From assembly GCA_963659365.1 (NCBI GenBank), contig CAVKTI010000021.1, forward strand, positions 1 through 33,473: a stretch of DNA of 33,473 nt. Reading direction: 5' to 3'. This stretch comes from W0P28-013 sp963659365 (GTDB lineage Bacteria > Bacteroidota > Bacteroidia > Bacteroidales > Paludibacteraceae). A program made the translations under genes and the position numbers. The notes under the pieces were generated by a model. It ran no database searches. It was not told the origin of the DNA and saw nothing but the letters and a program-made list of their open reading frames with translations. Numbering within the stretch: position 1 is the first letter of the stretch; every line of letters starts with the position of its first letter. Positions 13,854 to 22,400 of this stretch are shown piece by piece.

Positions 13854-14720
13854 ATGAAAAAACATCTTCTGCCACTCGTGCTGTGTGTTGTTCTGTTTGC
13901 AGGCTGCAACAAAGACGATGATGATTTTGAAAATTACAATTACAACCGAGGCAACACGGCAGATCATGTCGGTTACCGCCCCGAATGCCCCAAACAGGTG
14001 AGCAACAGCAACTACATCTACATCACCCACACGGCAAAAATCGGTAACGCAAATATGCGCAACTACAGTATGTGTTTCGACACGAAAAAGTATGCCGCAC
14101 TTTGGGTGGCATATCCGCTACACTCGTGCTACAGAGGCGGTCAATATACGCGTGCCTACTCTACCGATGTCTATTGGCCATACGATCCCGACATCGACTC
14201 CAACTACCAAGCCGTGGGCAAAAGCGGCTATTCGGGCATGACGCGCGGACACCAAATTCCTGCTGCCGACCGCACCACAACTTACGAAATGAATGCGCAA
14301 ACATTCTATATGTCGAACATGACGCCGCAAGATTACAATTTCAATGGCGGTCTTTGGTTGAGCCTCGAAAACCGCGTGCGCCAATATATCTGCTCAGACA
14401 CGCTCTATGTGGTTACTGGGGCGCACTGGGAAAATACCAACCGACTGGTCGGCAAAAACAGAAATTATCCCGTTCCGACACACTATTATAAAGTGCTTCT
14501 GCGCACTGTCAAAGGCAATACTGGCAAGGCCGTTACCGAAATCGACCGCAATAGCCTGAAATGCATCGGTTTTTGGCTCGAACACGACTCATCCACAGGC
14601 AATATCAACAAATCGTACTGCAAATCGGTGGCCGAAATCGAACGCCTCACAGGGCACACCTTCTTCCCCGATGTCGATGTCGATAAAACCGCCTGCAACC
14701 CTTCGGACTGGGGACTCTAA
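13854..14720 (+). CDS. DNA/RNA non-specific endonuclease lipoprotein (288 aa)
   Basis: A secreted or surface nuclease of the NUC1 (beta-beta-alpha metal) family that would degrade DNA and RNA outside the cytoplasm. Residues 1-18 form a lipoprotein signal ending in the lipobox LFAGC with Cys18, followed by an acidic DDDD stretch (21-24), which in Bacteroidota may favour surface exposure. The catalytic block is 'RGHQIPAADR' (131-140) with general-base His133, replacing the more usual DRGHL; 'SNMTPQDYNFNGGLW' (154-168) carries the metal-binding Asn. I start at ATG 13854 because the signal peptide begins there and the promoter ends at 13831; an in-frame ATG at 13779 lies upstream of the promoter. 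It is divergent from the glycan locus. Confidence 0.9.
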   Translation: MKKHLLPLVLCVVLFAGCNKDDDDFENYNYNRGNTADHVGYRPECPKQVSNSNYIYITHTAKIGNANMRNYSMCFDTKKYAALWVAYPLHSCYRGGQYTRAYSTDVYWPYDPDIDSNYQAVGKSGYSGMTRGHQIPAADRTTTYEMNAQTFYMSNMTPQDYNFNGGLWLSLENRVRQYICSDTLYVVTGAHWENTNRLVGKNRNYPVPTHYYKVLLRTVKGNTGKAVTEIDRNSLKCIGFWLEHDSSTGNINKSYCKSVAEIERLTGHTFFPDVDVDKTACNPSDWGL

Positions 14721-14973
14721 GTTAGTTAGAAGTGAGAAGTGAGAAGTTAGAAGTGAGAAGTGAGGCGGCAGAGCCGCAATGACAGAATTTAAGATTTCAG
14801 AATTTAAGAGTTTAAGGTTTCAGGTTGGTATTCGTCATTTGTCTTTATTCTTTATTCTTTATTCTTTATTCTTTACTCTATAAACTATAACCTCTCACCT
14901 ATAACCTTTCAAAATCTCTTGCTACTTGCTACTCATATCTTGCGACTAATAATGAAATTTAAGTTATTCGGCC
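14721..14973. repeat. Spacer made of repeat words (nuclease-lipid kinase)
   Basis: No gene seen. It starts right at the nuclease stop with 'gttagttagaagtgagaag' words, then GCGGCAGAGCCGC plus 'aatgacag' (14765-14786), four tandem 'ttattct' units near 14841-14875, and 'cttgctacttgctactcatatcttgcgac'. No clear promoter for the next gene is visible. Confidence 0.75.
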
Positions 14974-15912
14974 ATGAGTTTACGCGATGAACGCTGGGGC
15001 GTGATAGTGAACCCCTATTCTGGCAAACGCCAACTGGAAAAGGATTGGCAGGGCATCTACTACCTGCTGAAGCGGGCCGAAATCAACTTTTCGGAGCAAC
15101 TGACCGCATTTCCGGGACACGCCATCGAAATAGCGCGCAACATGGTCGAAGCAGGTTTTCGCCACCTGCTCGTGGTAGGCGGCGACGGCACACTCAACGA
15201 GGTGGTGAACGGCATCTACACTTCGCATATCACTGATAAACAGGCGGTTATACTTGCGCTCGTTCCCTACGGCACAGGCAACGACTGGGCGCGCTATTGG
15301 GGCATCACACGCAACTACCGCCAACTGGCACGCCAACTTTTTCACCGCAACTGCACGCCTATCGACATCGGCAAAATAACCTACACCAACCCACGCGGAC
15401 AAAAAGACACACGCTACTTTATCAACGGCGCAGGCTGGGGCTTCGATGGCATGGTGGTGCGCATCACCAACAAAATAAAAAAGATTTTCGGCGGCAGTGG
15501 CTGGGTCTATTCGCTGGCGGTGTTTATCGCACTTTTCAAACTGAAAACGCACCACATGCGCCTGACCAGCAGCGACAAAGAGGTGAACCGCCCCATTCTC
15601 ACCGTAGCCATTGGCAACAGTTGCTACTCGGGCGGCGGCCTCAAACAGGTGCCCGATGCCACGCCCACCGATGGCCTGTTTCACATCACCGCTGTCGGCA
15701 AATTGAGGCTGAAACAGATTCCTTCGGCACTGAAAATGCTCTTTGCTGGTCGCCTGCCCGAACACGAAGCCGCGCACCCATTCGTTACCGAAAAAATCAC
15801 GCTCGACTACGACGGCCACCTCGATGTCGAAACCGATGGCGTCGATCTTGTCGGGCGCGCCCCCTTCACCATCGAGGTCGTACCAAACGCCGTGCAGATG
15901 CTCGTTCCGTAA
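14974..15912 (+). CDS. Diacylglycerol/sphingosine kinase-like lipid kinase (312 aa)
   Basis: A YegS/DagK-family lipid kinase that phosphorylates a diacylglycerol-like or sphingoid lipid with ATP at the membrane. The N-terminal 'VIVNPYSGK' (10-18) and nucleotide-binding 'VVGGDGTLNEVVNG' (67-80) define the family; 'PYGTGNDWAR' further on is the conserved P-x-GT-x-ND loop. The C-terminal beta-sandwich includes 'SCYSGGGLKQVPDATPTDG'. Length is normal. Bacteroidota make sphingolipids, so a sphingoid substrate is possible, but this cannot be decided from sequence. It is a single gene surrounded by repeat-filled spacers. Confidence 0.9.
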   Translation: MSLRDERWGVIVNPYSGKRQLEKDWQGIYYLLKRAEINFSEQLTAFPGHAIEIARNMVEAGFRHLLVVGGDGTLNEVVNGIYTSHITDKQAVILALVPYGTGNDWARYWGITRNYRQLARQLFHRNCTPIDIGKITYTNPRGQKDTRYFINGAGWGFDGMVVRITNKIKKIFGGSGWVYSLAVFIALFKLKTHHMRLTSSDKEVNRPILTVAIGNSCYSGGGLKQVPDATPTDGLFHITAVGKLRLKQIPSALKMLFAGRLPEHEAAHPFVTEKITLDYDGHLDVETDGVDLVGRAPFTIEVVPNAVQMLVP

Positions 15913-16606
15913 GTTTTTTGGGGTATGCGAACAGACAATTTGTAAATTGTCGTGGCAGTAGCCCCCTTTCCCGTTTCCCCCGAATGGGGGAAAAGCCTTT
16001 CCAAATTAAGAATGAATAATTGTTCGCGTTCCAAAAAGCCGCAATCTTCAAATAATTAAAATGTCTTGGTCTTAGTCTTCGTTGCCTATAAACGATAACT
16101 TCTAAACTCTAAACTTTTCGGACGCACTCGGTGCGTCCCTACAATTTGAAATCTGATATCTGAAATTTGAAATCTAGAAGTTGTATTCAGACAACTTCTA
16201 GCGCGCTGATTATCAGCCAAATAATAATTTTTTGTCGAAAAAATGTACTTTGCGCAAACAAGGTATTGTTTTTTGCTGTAACTTTGCCAGCGAAAACAAG
16301 GCGAGCAAGGGTATTGCAAAACAGTAAAGATTGTAAGAGTAAAGACAAAAGACAAAAAAGTGTATAAAGTTGAAAGTGAAAAGTAAAAAGTTTTTTCATT
16401 TGAAGATTTGAAAATTTGAAGATTTGAAGATTGCGGCACTTTGGAACGCAAAAAATTCTTAATTCTAAATTCTTAATTGAAACAGAACCTGTCCCCTTTG
16501 TAAGGGGACGAGAAAAACGACAGTTTTTCGGAGGGGTTCAAATAACCAAATCCCCAATAAAATCTATTGCGAAACAGGAAATTTATAGAAGTCCCCATAA
16601 AATACC
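15913..16606. repeat. 694-bp spacer: hairpins and repeat words, no gene
   Basis: No open frame with any merit. From left to right: a hairpin TTTCCCCC-gaat-GGGGGAAA (15974-15993), possibly a weak terminator for the lipid kinase; a hairpin GGACGCACTCGGTGCGTCC (16120-16138), seen again as a variant at 18959-18977; a perfect 11-bp stem CTAGAAGTTGT/ACAACTTCTAG (16174-16201); a -7-like TAACTTTG (16279-16286) that may start the padR message; 'gaagatttgaaaatttg' words; CCCCTTTGTAAGGGG (16493-16507) with a second stem GAAAAAC-gaca-GTTTTTC; and a lone MITE end at 16580-16596. Confidence 0.7.
16580..16596. repeat. Solo MITE end
   Basis: AATTTATAGAAGTCCCC differs by one base from the right terminal repeat of the MITE at 6205-6406. 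No opposite end is seen within several hundred bases upstream, so it is a relic. It ends 10 nt before the padR start codon. Confidence 0.55.
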
Positions 16607-16933
16607 ATGGAAGCGGAAAATTTTAGACAGCAACTGCGCAAAACCTGCATGGAATTTATTGTGTTGCAGACCATCAAACAACAGAAGCGGCGTTATGCGC
16701 CCGACATCATTGCTGAACTGCGCAAAGCAAACTTGATTGTGGTCGAAGGCACGCTCTACCCCATGCTCACGCGCTTGAAGAAAAACGGCATTTTGAGTTA
16801 CGAATGGGAGGAGTCGCCACAAGGGCCGCCCCGCAAATACTACTCGCTCACACCGCGCGGCACCGACTATCTGGCCGCCCTACAACGCGAATGGAAAAAC
16901 ATCGGAACGATAATTAAAAAAGTTAGTAGTTAG
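16607..16933 (+). CDS. PadR-family transcriptional regulator (108 aa)
   Basis: A compact PadR-type winged-helix repressor. Helix 2-3 and the wing are clear in 'YAPDIIAELRKANLIVVEGT', 'LYPMLTRLKKNGILSYEWEE' and 'GPPRKYYSLTPRGTDYL', the last being the family's wing and signature. PadR proteins of this size repress neighbouring membrane or transporter genes, and in Bacteroidota a PadR gene commonly sits directly before a PspC-domain gene, as here. The last residues (KVSS) and the stop TAG are encoded by the first units of a 7-bp tandem repeat, so the original C-terminus may have been overwritten. Confidence 0.92.
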   Translation: MEAENFRQQLRKTCMEFIVLQTIKQQKRRYAPDIIAELRKANLIVVEGTLYPMLTRLKKNGILSYEWEESPQGPPRKYYSLTPRGTDYLAALQREWKNIGTIIKKVSS

Positions 16934-17006
16934 TAGTTAGTAGTTAGTAGTTAGTAGTTAGTAGTTAGTAGTTAGTAGTTAGTAGTTAGTAGTTAGTAGT
17001 TAGTAG
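16923..17006. repeat. Tandem repeat (TTAGTAG)12
   Basis: Twelve perfect consecutive copies of TTAGTAG (84 bp) begin inside the end of padR, provide its stop codon and run on toward the PspC gene. A perfect array of this length is likely to vary in copy number between strains. The repeat contains TAG in every frame within two units, so it cannot be read through. Confidence 0.9.
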
Positions 17007-17197
17007 TGAGAAGTGATGCGGCAGAGCCGCAATGACAGATTTCAAATTTCAAAATTTCAAATTGAAAAATTATTTGAAAATTTGAAAATTTGAAAATTTG
17101 AAGATTTGAAAATTCCTAATTTGTCTTGCGACTTGCTACTCATATCTTGCGACTAAAAATTTGAAATCTGAAATTTGAAATCTGAAATTTTCATAAT
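17007..17197. repeat. Spacer made of repeat words (padR-pspC)
   Basis: No gene. It contains TGCGGCAGAGCCGCA followed by 'atgacag' (17017-17038), 'gaaaatttgaagatttg' words, 'cttgcgacttgctactcat' and 'gaaatctgaaatttg' up to the start codon of the next gene. Confidence 0.7.
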
Positions 17198-18850
17198 ATG
17201 AAAAAGACATTGACAATCAACCTGAATGGTTATGTTTTCAACATCGATAACGATGCTTACGAGACGCTCCACGCCTATTTGGAGCGGGTGTCGATGCGCT
17301 TTGCCGACGACGAGCGCGACGAGATTATGCGCGACATCGAAGCACGCATTGCCGACCTATTTGCCGAGCGGCTGCAAAACCGCAATGTGGTCGATGAGGC
17401 CGATGTGGCAGCCATTGTCGAAACGCTAGGGCAACCCGAACAGTTCGACGGCGACGACAGCGACACCACGCCGCCACAAGAGCCCGCCGACAAAAAACAG
17501 AAACGCAAATTTCGCAAATTCTACCGCAATACCGACGACCAGATGTTGGGCGGCGTGGCATCGGGTTTGGCGGCCTACTTGGGCTGGGACATTACCGCCG
17601 TGCGACTGCTGTTTGTGATGGTGCTGCTACTCGGTTTCGGCTGGATAATTCCCATCTACCTTGTGCTTTGGTTGCTGCTGCCCGAAGCCAAAACTGCTGC
17701 ACAAAAACTGGAGATGCGTGGCATCGAACCCAACTTGGAAAACATCAGAAAATACATCGTTTCCGACCGATTCAAAGAGACGGCGCAACATGTGGGGTCA
17801 CGCTTGGGCGAGGTGATCCTGTGGCTGATAAAAATCCTGATTATCGTTGTCTGCGGACTAGTTGGGTTTGTGCTGTTTGCCGCCGCCATCTGCGCGCTGA
17901 TTGCCATTTTTGCGGTGATTGTGGGCGGCAGCGGTATGTATGCCGACCTGTTTCACACCCCGATAAGCAACGCTTACGGCATCGCCATACTGACCAGCGC
18001 AACACTGCTACTGCTCTGCCCTGCCATCGGTTTGACGGCGGCCTGCGTGCGCCTTGTGAGCCGCGACAAACAACCGCCACGCCGCCGCTGGGTGGGCTGG
18101 ACGCTGCTGATTGTGTGGCTAGTGAGCCTCTTCACGCTCATCGGCACAGCCATCTACACGGTACGCCACCACACATTCGATGCCAATAGCCTTGCACGCA
18201 TCGGCATGTTGCTCGACGATAGTCAAAATTTTGATAGCGAAGATATGATTGAACAAAGAAAATGCACCCCATTCGCAAGCATCGAAGTGAGCGATGCCAT
18301 TGATGTGCAACTCACGCAGGGCGACACCTGCTCGGTGGCGATAGAAGCCCGTCCCTACGAGTTGCGCAACATAGAAATCAGAGTCGAAAACGGCGTGCTG
18401 CACATCGAAAGTAGCGGCCATCAACACCGTGTGGTAGCGCATGTGTGTGCGCCAAGTTATCAACACCTCGAGGCAGGCGATGCTGTGCGTATCGAATGCG
18501 TTGATGCGCTCACGCTCGGCCACATTGTTGTCGAAGCCAGCGGGGCGAGCAGAATCACGCTGCGCGGTTCGGCACAGCGCGTCAAACTCGAAGCCGACGA
18601 GGCCAGCACCATCGACCTAACGCAACTCGACGCCAGCGAGATAAACGCCACCGCCAGCGAAGCCTCGACCATGCGCCTTGGCACTGCTCGGCGTATGGTT
18701 TTGGTCGCCTCCGAAGCCAGCACCATCACTTTCGACACCGCCAACGAAGCCATACTCTCCGCGTCCGAAGCCAGCACCATTCGCTGCAAAACCCAACCCA
18801 CCCAATGCGAAAAACGGTACGACATTGGATCGAAAATAATTGATAATTGA
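17198..18850 (+). CDS. PspC-domain membrane protein with DUF2807 head (550 aa)
   Basis: A membrane protein with several parts. Residues 1-80 are an acidic helical domain typical of Bacteroidota PspC proteins ('INLNGYVFNIDNDAYETLHA'). A basic linker KKQKRKFRKF leads to the PspC domain (about 110-167: 'DQMLGGVASGLAAYLGWD' and a hydrophobic pair ending in LLLPE). Further membrane segments lie near 205-245, 255-285 and 300-325. The C-terminal part (about 350-545) is a DUF2807/GIN beta-helix with the recurring EAST[IM] step, seen six times, probably outside the cytoplasmic membrane. PspC proteins are linked to envelope stress; no direct role is known here. It follows padR, which probably regulates it. 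Confidence 0.88.
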   Translation: MKKTLTINLNGYVFNIDNDAYETLHAYLERVSMRFADDERDEIMRDIEARIADLFAERLQNRNVVDEADVAAIVETLGQPEQFDGDDSDTTPPQEPADKKQKRKFRKFYRNTDDQMLGGVASGLAAYLGWDITAVRLLFVMVLLLGFGWIIPIYLVLWLLLPEAKTAAQKLEMRGIEPNLENIRKYIVSDRFKETAQHVGSRLGEVILWLIKILIIVVCGLVGFVLFAAAICALIAIFAVIVGGSGMYADLFHTPISNAYGIAILTSATLLLLCPAIGLTAACVRLVSRDKQPPRRRWVGWTLLIVWLVSLFTLIGTAIYTVRHHTFDANSLARIGMLLDDSQNFDSEDMIEQRKCTPFASIEVSDAIDVQLTQGDTCSVAIEARPYELRNIEIRVENGVLHIESSGHQHRVVAHVCAPSYQHLEAGDAVRIECVDALTLGHIVVEASGASRITLRGSAQRVKLEADEASTIDLTQLDASEINATASEASTMRLGTARRMVLVASEASTITFDTANEAILSASEASTIRCKTQPTQCEKRYDIGSKIIDN

Positions 18851-19497
18851 CAATTATAGTCGCAAGTAGCAAGAAGCAAGTCGCAAGACGAGATTTTAAG
18901 AACATAGAACATAGACAAAATTAGTGTGAAAGTCTATAAAGTGGAAAGTTAAAAGTAGGGACGCACCGAGTGCGTCCGAAACGCTTCAACAGTTCAACGC
19001 TTCAACAAATAAACTTAGAAACAGCGCGAAGCGCGAGAAACACAGAAACAACTAATTTTCAACTTTTCAACAAGACCTTTACGGTTTTGTTGATTTTTTT
19101 TAACAAAAATTATTTGTACAGGTACAAAAATTTCTATACCTTTGTCGCAAAGTGCAGAGTAGTATAGAAAAGTGAGGAATGAGGAATTAGGAGTGAGGAG
19201 TGATGCGGCAGAGCCGCAATTTCAAATTTCAGATTTCAGAATTTCAGATTGAAAAATTATTTGAAAATTGCGGCGGTGTGGGGCGCAAAAAATTCATAAT
19301 TCATAATTCTAAATTCTTAATTGCCATTTAACCCATCCCCTGCTACGCAGGTACTCCCCTTAAAAAGGGGAGAGGACTGAACCAACTTGGACACAAACCT
19401 GTCCCCTTTGCAAGGGGACGAGCGAAGCGGAGGGGTTGAAAATCAAATCCACAAATAACCAAATCCACAAATAACCAACAAAAAAAAACAAAAAACT
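18851..19497. repeat. 647-bp spacer: repeat words and promoter, no gene
   Basis: No gene seen. It holds inverted forms of words found elsewhere ('gtcgcaagtagcaagaagc', 'aagaacatagaacatagac'), hairpin GGACGCACCGAGTGCGTCC (18959-18977), 'cagcgcgaagcgcgagaaac' (compare 31938), a strong promoter at 19113-19144, TGCGGCAGAGCCGCA (19204-19218), CCCCTTTGCAAGGGG (19403-19417) and tandem 'aataaccaaatccacaa' just before the giant gene. Everything after the promoter would form a roughly 345-nt structured leader. Confidence 0.7.
19113..19144 (+). promoter_or_regulatory. Promoter of the giant secreted protein gene
   Basis: TTTG (19113-19116), exactly 20 nt, then TACCTTTG (19137-19144) give a full consensus Bacteroidota promoter. 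It is the only strong one in the spacer, so the gene at 19498 probably has a leader of about 345 nt. Confidence 0.72.
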
Positions 19498-22400
19498 ATG
19501 AGAAAAAGACTGACTCTACTGTTTGCGGCGGCACTTGCGAGTGCGTCGGCATTTGCAGCGCAGTGGAACGCCACTGGCGACACACTGATGCTCGAAGAGG
19601 CTGACCTGCCCTATCGTCACGAGGGCAAAGTTGGCGAACAAAAGGTGATTGCACTGCCCTATTTGGCAGCCGCTACCGACCTCTATTTCGATTTCGAAAC
19701 CGAGGGAACATTCAACGAAGAACTCGACCTAATGGTGGTGGTGAACAAAAGCAATAAAACACTTTTGAGCGCCTACACGGGCTTTGGCTACATGAAAGCA
19801 GAGGCACCACTGTCGGGCTACACCTATGTGCGCCAAGCAGGACCAACAGCGCAAGCGAACCCGGGCAAAGCCTTTACGCTCGACATTGCGCGGTTGAGCG
19901 ACCTGAAACTGGCCTCCTCCGCTACCATTACCCCAGAGCCGCTCTCCGAAGCGGGCGCAGTGGGCGATGGCACAATGCCCACCGAACTGCTCTACGCCGA
20001 GTACCAAACCAACTACGCTGGCAAAACATTCACAGGTCTGATGCCCGTGATTGGCTCGTACACTGCGACAACTGGCAGCGACTACTACTACTTGGTGTGC
20101 CAAGGCGGTGCTCTGATAGTGGAACACGGAAAAACTCAAGCCGAATCAGACAGATTGATACTACCGGGAATCACGCACACTTTCGATGTGTTGGCACCCA
20201 AAGCGGGCTACAGTGCTGAGCTCGCCATAAGCAACGCTAACGATTTCGATTATAGCAAACGCTACGAATTGCAAGAGATAGCACTACCCTACCGCGGCAC
20301 AGCCAACTGCACGCAACGCCATCGGCTGGCAATTTCAGTGTGGAATGCTTCGACTTCATCTCCCGATAACTATTTCGTTTACAACCTCTACAAATTTACC
20401 CTCGCCGAAGAGAGCAAGGTGCGTCTGCGCTACGAATCGGACAACGATGTGCAGTTCGTCATTGTGAACATTACCGAAGGCACAGGTCTGGAATTCAAAA
20501 CAAAGTATGCTACCGATGGCGACAACACGCTGACAACCAGCGCACTAGACGCTGGCACATACTACATTGCCATGCTTGGCAGCAACACTGGCGACAAAGC
20601 CGATTTTGCACTGTCGCTGATGCCAAAAGATGCCGAGCAGAAGGTGTTGGATGCCGACGCTTTCGACGCTGGCGACCGCCTGCTCACCCTTGGCAAAACC
20701 TACTACGGCCAACTGACACCGAGCGACACACTCTACAAATCGTCGATAAACGGCACGCCCTATGCTGTGGCGCACTATATCGACTTGGAGAATGGTCTTT
20801 ACAGCATTACTGCCACCATGAAGACAGGCCGCAGCAAAGAGCAAAACGAACTGCAACTATTTTTGCTCCCCAGCGATGACACCACACCATGGATGAAGGC
20901 AAACGATACCGATGCTCAAAAACGCACACTCAAGGCAGCAGCAGGGAAATTCATACCCAAAGGACGCTACAAAGTGCTGGTGGCTGGTTTTGCACAACTG
21001 ACACCGCGCGACTACACTGTGTTGGTAGAACAATACCAATTCGATCCGCGCTATTCTATGAGAACCATGCCGCTTGTGGTCGATAGCACCCTGAACAAAG
21101 GCGAAAATTCAGGCGGCGAATATGAGTATGCAATGCATGCTTATCAGATAAACGGTATGCCGCTGACCGACACCACCGTGGTGGTGAAATGGAGTGCCAA
21201 CGACGACCGCATAAAAAATTTCTCCTTTGACGGTGCTCTCAGGGACTACATTTCGGGCAAAAGTGGCGAATTTACCACCATTTGCTACACAAGCGGCATG
21301 GGTATTGGCCTTATCAGTGTAGTTGCAGAAGGCTATGGCGACTACCACTTGGAGATAGACTACAGCGACCGCAAGTTGGCAAACACCACACCCATAACGC
21401 TGGCCGAACTGCTTGAAAACGCCACCGAAACCAATGGCTTGACCGACGAACAGATACTGCTCGGCGCAGAGCCAAGCAAACGGGTAAAAGGCGACGATGC
21501 TCTGCTTCCAGAAGGTAGCTACTCCTACTACGCGGTGGCCTACAAAGTGCCTATGGAGGCTGGCAACTACCTCTTCGCACAGAATACACCATATTTCAAT
21601 GTTGGAAAAAAACCCCGAGTGATAATCTACAAAAAAGATGCCGCTGGCACCATTACTGTGGAAGGTCCATCTATAGCCTATAGCACCACAACTGCGATTG
21701 CAAACACCATTGTAGAGACCATTGCCGAAGGCGACGAATACTTTGTGGTGTTCACAACTACTGCCTACGACACACGCGGCACACAGTTGGTAAATATCAG
21801 CACAGGCAAGGCTGCCGAAACAACACCAATCACCTTTGCCCAACTGATAGCCGGTGCAGAAACGATTACAGAACCAGTGCAGAAAACCATCAACTTTGGC
21901 ACAGACGAGAGCCACTATGTGGCAGGCGAAACCGACTTTGGTGCTGCGGGCACCAACTACTACGCCGTGGCCTACAAGGTAGAGGTAGCCGCTGGGCAAC
22001 TACTGCAAACCTACTACAGCAAACCATGCTACTGGACAGGTATTTATAAGGAGGAAGCAGGCACGATAACCAAGGTAGCAGGTTCTACTACTACAGCAAA
22101 CGAACAATACTACTATGTCGATACCGAAGGCACCTACTATGTGGTGTTCTTTACCGACGAGTTTGCACAAAGCCATGTAACAGTTTTGCTGAATACCGTC
22201 TATAAGGATCAAGAGGCCACGGCAAAAGCCATCGACATAACACTGCCCTACACTGGTACACTTACATTCGACAAGGCAATGCTGTTTGACATCGTCGGGC
22301 TTGAAGAGATAGGAGAACTCTACAAGGTAAGCCTCACTGCAGGGCAGAGCGTGGTCTATTACAACAATGTTGGAGGATACGGACAACTCGTTTCGAAAGC

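Noticed and set aside
16923..17006. CRISPR or iteron origin in the TTAGTAG array
   Set aside because: The units are contiguous 7-mers without spacers, there is no replication gene nearby, and the same word occurs singly in other spacers.
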